64,000 nucleotides of DNA from Bacteroidota bacterium. GTDB lineage: Bacteria; Bacteroidota; Bacteroidia; Flavobacteriales; Weeksellaceae. The position numbers and the translations under genes were made by a program. Within the stretch, counting starts at the first letter, position 1; every line of letters begins with the position of its first letter. Of the stretch, positions 59,908-64,000 are shown piece after piece. Below the pieces are notes generated by a model. The model made no database searches, had not been told where the DNA came from, and saw nothing but the letters and a program-made list of their open reading frames with translations. The stretch is taken from NCBI GenBank assembly GCA_018902795.1, contig JAHIQD010000019.1:248001-312000 (forward strand), given 5' to 3'.

Positions 59908-61932
59908 ATGAAAAATCTAAATACAATTGTTTTTCAGCAAGGTAAGTATGCTGTTGCAGCACTAGGCCTGCTGATTTCAGATCTTCTTTTCTCTCAGGAA
60001 AACACAGATTCTCTCTATCAAAATATAGAAGTGGTGAAAATCACGAAACTTTTACCAAAAAATAAAGAAAAAATTGAAACCCAAAATTCCGATTTGCTAA
60101 GTCATGATGCAGGAAAATTTCTTCAGCAGATTCCTGAAATTTCAGGGATTAAAAAAGCGGGAAATTACGCGACTGATCCGGTTTTGCGCGGATTTAAATA
60201 TGAACAGCTGAACATCGTTATCGATGGTGCTTCAAACGCGGTAAATGCTTGCCCGAGCAGAATGGATCCTGCAGTAAGTCAGGTGAACATGAATATGGTA
60301 AAGGAGGTTGAAATTTTCAAAGGTCCTTATCATTTTCGCCATGGGAATGCTTTAGGCGGAACGATTAATTTTATTACAATTCCTCCTGTTTTTTCCGACA
60401 AAACCAATGTAAACGGAAGAATTTCTCTGGGTTATGAAAGCAATGGAAATATTCTGAGGAATGAAGGGTTTGCGCAGCTTTCATCCAAAAAAACTGTTTG
60501 GGACATTTTCGGTTCTTATCAAAAAGGTGACCGCTACAAAGACGGAAACGGTAATGAAGTGCGGTCTGCGTTTCTAAGGTATAATGTTGGAACAAAAGCC
60601 AATTTTAAATGGAACTATAATAATACAACGAATGTTCAGATCAATTCAAACCAGGGACGGGATGTGGAATTTGCTGCACTCAAAATGGATTTGCTTTTTG
60701 ATAAAACCTGGATGATTCAACTCGGTCATTTGGCGGAATTTCAGAATTCTCTGTTGAAGAATATTAATTTCAATTCCTATTTTTCAATTGTTGAACATTC
60801 AATGGGAAATGCTGATTTATCAATGGTTTCAGACGTCAGAACCAGAACTTACGGAGCCAGAACCGAATCGAAATTTGCTAAAAACAAAAATGTGTTTTTC
60901 ACCGGTTTCGACTTTAAACACGAAGAAGCAATGAATCTGAGTTCAAAAATGTCGATGGCAATGCCGATGATGATGGATGGAACTTCGTGGCAGACTTCGC
61001 ATATCGATCAGCTGGGATGGTTCAGTGAATATCAGTATTTTTTCAGAAATTCAAAATTTACAGCTTCTTTAAGACTGGATTATAATGAAGCAAATGCAGA
61101 AAATCCTTCTAAATTGTTTACAAACCTTTATGGAAAAACAAATTCTGAAGATTTTAATCACAGTTTGAGTTTGGGTTACAGTTATGGAATTACCAAAAAC
61201 GCTCAGCTCGCAATTTGGATGGGAAGAGCGCAGCGCAGTGCAAGTTTAACCGAACGTTTTATCAACCGTTTTCCCGTGGGTTCAGATGATTATCAGTATG
61301 TCGGAAATCCTTTATTGAAGCCGGAAACCAACAATCAGGCTGATCTTATCTTTACTTTCAAAAAAGAAAAAATTTATTTCCAGATTGATGGGTTTTACTC
61401 TTTGATGCAGGATTATATTTCCGGTGTTGTCCGTCCGGATATTAAGCCCAATTCAATGATGGTCCCGGGAACAAGACAGTTTCAGAATATTGAAAAAGCT
61501 TTCAGAACAGGTGTTGAAGCAAATTTTAACTGGAAATTTTTACCAAAATACAGAACAGAAATGGCTGTGGCCTACACCTACGGTGAAGATCTGAATACCA
61601 AAAACCCGCTTCCGGAAATTGCGCCGCTGGATTTCAGATGGAGGTTGGAAGCTGATTTTTCTCAGGTGGTTTTAGGCCTTCATTACCGGTTTGCCGCCAA
61701 TCAGAAAAGGATCAATCCTGGGTTTGGGGAATTAATGACAAAAGATTTTTCTCTGTTTGATTTTAATGCAAAATATAATGTGTTCAATAATGCTTTCTTA
61801 AGTTTTGAAGTGTCAAATATTTTCAACCGGGCTTATGCAGAACATTTGAACCGAACGCTTTCGGGCGACAGTCATCAGAGGATTTTAGAGCGCGGAAGAA
61901 GTTTTAACTGCGCGTTTACGTATCGTTTTTAA
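59908..61932 (+). CDS. TonB-dependent receptor, probable copper type
   Basis: 674 residues, signal peptide cleaved near DLLFSQE. Plug domain around residues 60-170 with the motif CPSRMDP, which corresponds to the CxxRMDPP signature of TonB-dependent copper receptors (OprC/NosA). A Met-rich loop KMSMAMPMMMDG at about 347-358 fits copper binding. The barrel ends FNCAFTYRF with terminal aromatic. No HMA domain. Co-oriented with the small Cys protein upstream. Confidence 0.82.
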   Translation: MKNLNTIVFQQGKYAVAALGLLISDLLFSQENTDSLYQNIEVVKITKLLPKNKEKIETQNSDLLSHDAGKFLQQIPEISGIKKAGNYATDPVLRGFKYEQLNIVIDGASNAVNACPSRMDPAVSQVNMNMVKEVEIFKGPYHFRHGNALGGTINFITIPPVFSDKTNVNGRISLGYESNGNILRNEGFAQLSSKKTVWDIFGSYQKGDRYKDGNGNEVRSAFLRYNVGTKANFKWNYNNTTNVQINSNQGRDVEFAALKMDLLFDKTWMIQLGHLAEFQNSLLKNINFNSYFSIVEHSMGNADLSMVSDVRTRTYGARTESKFAKNKNVFFTGFDFKHEEAMNLSSKMSMAMPMMMDGTSWQTSHIDQLGWFSEYQYFFRNSKFTASLRLDYNEANAENPSKLFTNLYGKTNSEDFNHSLSLGYSYGITKNAQLAIWMGRAQRSASLTERFINRFPVGSDDYQYVGNPLLKPETNNQADLIFTFKKEKIYFQIDGFYSLMQDYISGVVRPDIKPNSMMVPGTRQFQNIEKAFRTGVEANFNWKFLPKYRTEMAVAYTYGEDLNTKNPLPEIAPLDFRWRLEADFSQVVLGLHYRFAANQKRINPGFGELMTKDFSLFDFNAKYNVFNNAFLSFEVSNIFNRAYAEHLNRTLSGDSHQRILERGRSFNCAFTYRF

Positions 61933-61993
61933 AAAACAGTAAACTACATCTTTCTTTAGAGATTTCAGCAACAGCAAACTGCTATTTTTTTAT

Positions 61994-62001
61994 TAAATTT
62001 G
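61994..62001 (+). promoter_or_regulatory. -7 promoter element of the 62023 gene
   Basis: TAAATTTG, 21 bases before the ATG. Confidence 0.35.
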
Positions 62002-62022
62002 TTAAATCTCAAATACAAAGTA

Positions 62023-62466
62023 ATGAAAAGAACCGAAATCTTATTAAAGATCATTGAAGAACAGAAAAAAGTAATAGAAAGTTTACAACAGTCTGTTAAT
62101 CAATATAAAACTGAATCCGATATGGATGAAGAAAGCACCCACGATCCTGAAGATTTTTCTCATCAGACAGAAGCTAAAGATATGCAGCTGCGGTTTGAAA
62201 AAACCATTAAAGCTGCTGAGCAAAATCTCAAATTTCTGGAAAATGAAAAAGAAAAGTCACATGATAAGATTGAAAACGGATGCGTCATCGAAACCGACAA
62301 AAACTTTTTGTTCGTGGGAATTTCTGTGCCGGTTTTTAAAATTGGAGATAAAGAGGTCGTTTCTTTTTCTGAGGAAGCCCCAATTTTTGAAAATATCAAA
62401 GGAAAAAAGGTGGGCGAGCAAGTGAAAGTTAGAGATATATCATTTGTCATTCAGTCATTTAGCTAA
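62023..62466 (+). CDS. GreA/GreB-like small protein
   Basis: 147 residues. A charged N-terminal coiled coil (about 1-85) and a C-terminal domain ending PIFENIKGKKVGEQVKVRDI, which resembles the FKBP-like C-terminus of GreA/GreB and their relatives. The acidic tip residues of GreA are not clear, so cleavage-factor activity cannot be claimed. It probably binds RNA polymerase. The ATG at 62023 is preferred; the longer frame from 61999 overlaps the promoter. Confidence 0.65.
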   Translation: MKRTEILLKIIEEQKKVIESLQQSVNQYKTESDMDEESTHDPEDFSHQTEAKDMQLRFEKTIKAAEQNLKFLENEKEKSHDKIENGCVIETDKNFLFVGISVPVFKIGDKEVVSFSEEAPIFENIKGKKVGEQVKVRDISFVIQSFS

Positions 62467-62494
62467 TTTTTAATATTTAAAACTCAACAACTGC

Positions 62495-63295
62495 ATGGAA
62501 ATTATCGGATACCTTTCTGCGATCGTCATCGGCCTTGTGATGGGACTTATCGGTGGCGGCGGAAGTATTTTAAGTGTGCCGATTTTCGTGTATGTATTTG
62601 GATTTGATGCTGTTACTGCGACTGCGCTTTCGCTTTTCGTAGTGGGTGTTACCAGTTTGGTAGGCTCTGCGGGATTTATCAGGCATCAACAGATTGATTT
62701 TAAAACTGCATTTATTTTTGGAATTCCGTCAATTTTAGGAGTGCTGTTTTCCCGAAGATTAGTGTTGCCGCATTTGCCGCATTATATCATTCACAAGTGG
62801 GGAATTACCCTGACAAAGGATATGTTTTTGCTTCTTCTTTTTGCAATTTTAATGCTCATTGCTTCATTTAAAATGATCAGAAAAATTGAAAGACCAAGAC
62901 TCAGTAAATATGACGAAACCAATTATACCCTCCTTATTTCACAAGGTCTTCTGGTAGGAATCATTACCGGATTAATAGGAGCTGGAGGTGGGTTTTTAAT
63001 CGTTCCGGCCTTGGTAATGCTTTTGGGTTTACACATGAAAAAGGCTGTTGCAACTTCGCTTTTTATCATCTCGATGAATTCTATTTTAGGGTTTTTAAGT
63101 ACGATGACGATGGTGAAACACGATTGGTTTTTTCTTCTCAGTTTCACTGCGTTATCTGTAGTAGGGATTTTTGTCGGAATCGGAATTTCAAAAAGGATGG
63201 ACGGCAGAAAGCTGAAGCCTCTTTTCGGATGGATTGTCCTCGGAATGGGAATATTCATCATCATCAAAGAAATATTTTTAAAACAACAATTTTAA
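62495..63295 (+). CDS. Sulfite exporter TauE/SafE family protein
   Basis: 266 residues with about eight membrane helices in two repeats, starting GLVMGLIGGGGSILSVPIFV and GIITGLIGAGGGFLIVPALV. Exports or imports small anions; in related clusters sulfite or sulfide-derived anions. The next genes are a lipoprotein 1 base on and a persulfide-type beta-lactamase-fold enzyme, which supports sulfur handling. Confidence 0.88.
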   Translation: MEIIGYLSAIVIGLVMGLIGGGGSILSVPIFVYVFGFDAVTATALSLFVVGVTSLVGSAGFIRHQQIDFKTAFIFGIPSILGVLFSRRLVLPHLPHYIIHKWGITLTKDMFLLLLFAILMLIASFKMIRKIERPRLSKYDETNYTLLISQGLLVGIITGLIGAGGGFLIVPALVMLLGLHMKKAVATSLFIISMNSILGFLSTMTMVKHDWFFLLSFTALSVVGIFVGIGISKRMDGRKLKPLFGWIVLGMGIFIIIKEIFLKQQF

Positions 63296-63296
63296 T

Positions 63297-63665
63297 ATGA
63301 AAAATTTATATGCAGCAGTTTTTGCTTTGTTTATGTTGAATTCATGCACAAAAGAAGAACTAAACAATCAAAATTCAGCAGAAATCAATAAAACTGCTTC
63401 AACAGAAATCAGCCAGGTTCAGGAACCTTTAAAACTTAAAAACAGCAAGGGTGAAGAATTAAGCGTTACTTATTTGGCAGAAGGAGATGTTGTGGGCGTA
63501 AAAATTCAGAAAACTGGCGAAGACGAGCAGAAACTTTCAGCCAAAACGACCAACTTAAGTGGTAACCCTATTTTCAGCAATGAGAATTACATGTGGGAAA
63601 TGACACACGAAGGAAAAGCCGGAAAGCTATCTGACAAAGAGGGAAATGCATCTGAATATCAATAA
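63297..63665 (+). CDS. Small lipoprotein, MliC-like
   Basis: 122 residues. Lipoprotein signal with lipobox LNSC. After an Asn/Ser/Thr linker, residues about 45-115 (ELSVTYLAEGDVVGVKI, then NYMWEMTHEGKAGKLSDKEGN) look like the small beta domain of membrane-bound lysozyme inhibitors. The four-cysteine pattern of that family is not present, so the match is weak. It starts one base after the TauE stop, so it is in that operon. Confidence 0.6.
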   Translation: MKNLYAAVFALFMLNSCTKEELNNQNSAEINKTASTEISQVQEPLKLKNSKGEELSVTYLAEGDVVGVKIQKTGEDEQKLSAKTTNLSGNPIFSNENYMWEMTHEGKAGKLSDKEGNASEYQ

Positions 63666-63771
63666 ATCCAAATGTGTTATATTGATTAATTCAATCAATA
63701 ACTTTGTTTTTGATAGTATTTTGATATAATAAATCACGAAATTTGCAGAAGGAAATTTTTAAAATTAAAGA

Positions 63772-64000
63772 ATGAAAATAGAGCAAATATATACAGGATG
63801 TTTAGCACAGGGGGCTTATTACATTGTTTCTGAAAATGAAGCAGTGATAATCGATCCTTTGCGGGAAACAAAACCTTACATCGAAAGGCTTGAAAAAGAT
63901 GAGGTAAAACTCAAGTATATTTTTGAAACGCATTTTCATGCTGATTTTGTCTCAGGACATTTAGATCTCTCGAAAAAAACAGGTGCTCCTATTGTCTATG
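63772..64000 (+). CDS. MBL-fold hydrolase, persulfide dioxygenase type, cut by the window end
   Basis: First 76 residues only; the gene runs off the end. The start MKIEQIYTGCLAQGAYYIV and the metal motif THFHADFVSGH are those of the ETHE1/Blh branch of metallo-beta-lactamase-fold enzymes, which oxidise persulfides and often carry a rhodanese domain further on. That part is not visible. Its place next to TauE/SafE supports a role in sulfide detoxification. Confidence 0.8.
   Translation, partial: MKIEQIYTGCLAQGAYYIVSENEAVIIDPLRETKPYIERLEKDEVKLKYIFETHFHADFVSGHLDLSKKTGAPIVY

Overview
The window is an AT-rich, densely packed chromosomal segment that looks like a flavobacterium of the Weeksellaceae (Chryseobacterium/Kaistella type). 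Support comes from gene content (a GLPGLI-family protein, a PorD/DUF4835 type IX secretion protein, TonB-dependent receptors, SufABCD, a single-chain glycyl-tRNA synthetase) and from promoters of the Bacteroidetes form TTG-N(18-24)-TAnnTTTG ahead of many genes. I see no tRNA, rRNA, CRISPR array, prophage or transposase. I identified genus and families by reading motifs and recalling families; no search was run.

Layout. 0.1-4.7 kb: a DUF885 lipoprotein, then a multi-PAS histidine kinase and its response regulator. 4.7-17.7 kb: housekeeping genes (Nth, Bcp, SufS, GlyRS, PyrD, DUF445, MsrB) with hypothetical secreted proteins between them. This part also has an inverted-repeat element (6.6 kb) and a 21-bp tandem repeat (15.6 kb). 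17.7-21.3 kb: a probable copper/heavy-metal operon of a Cys-rich secreted protein, a TonB receptor with two N-terminal HMA domains, and a lipoprotein with a duplicated His/Cys motif. 21.4-27.3 kb: an L,D-transpeptidase, a GLPGLI protein and sufABCD. 27.4-31.1 kb: the RNA-repair/ribosome-rescue operon rtcB-prfH-TPR, with a candidate small structured RNA upstream. 31-38.6 kb: methylmalonyl-CoA mutase, PrfA, and two unrelated fumarases (class I and class II) facing apart. 38.8-44.2 kb: bamD-rpoZ and coaBC-porD-recN. 44.3-47.9 kb: a TetR regulator, TatD, TcdA, RnpA and two membrane proteins. 48-53.2 kb: miaB, a sigma-54 activator, lptE and an acidic repeat protein. 53.3-59.3 kb: three TonB_C-domain secreted proteins, lysA, an exonuclease and a HerA-like ATPase. 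59.5-64 kb: a second probable copper TonB receptor with a small secreted partner, then a TauE/SafE transporter and a cut-off metallo-beta-lactamase-fold sulfur gene.

The most interesting signals are regulatory or RNA-level. First, lysA is preceded by a promoter, a 25-codon leader peptide with six lysine codons, a terminator, and a segment at the leader stop codon that can pair with the terminator arm. That is the arrangement expected of classical ribosome-mediated attenuation. Second, a free-standing transcription unit with a perfect promoter and a terminator that pairs best on the minus strand lies between the mutase gene and rtcB; its transcript can fold into a three-way junction and also encodes a possible 25-residue peptide. 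Third, four intergenic elements share one fold with compensatory stem changes. Fourth, the rtcB-prfH operon has a translationally overlapped TPR gene with a basic tail.

Start codons were moved inward from the longest reading frame where a downstream ATG gave a proper signal peptide or conserved N-terminus, or where the longer frame ran into promoter or repeat sequence.
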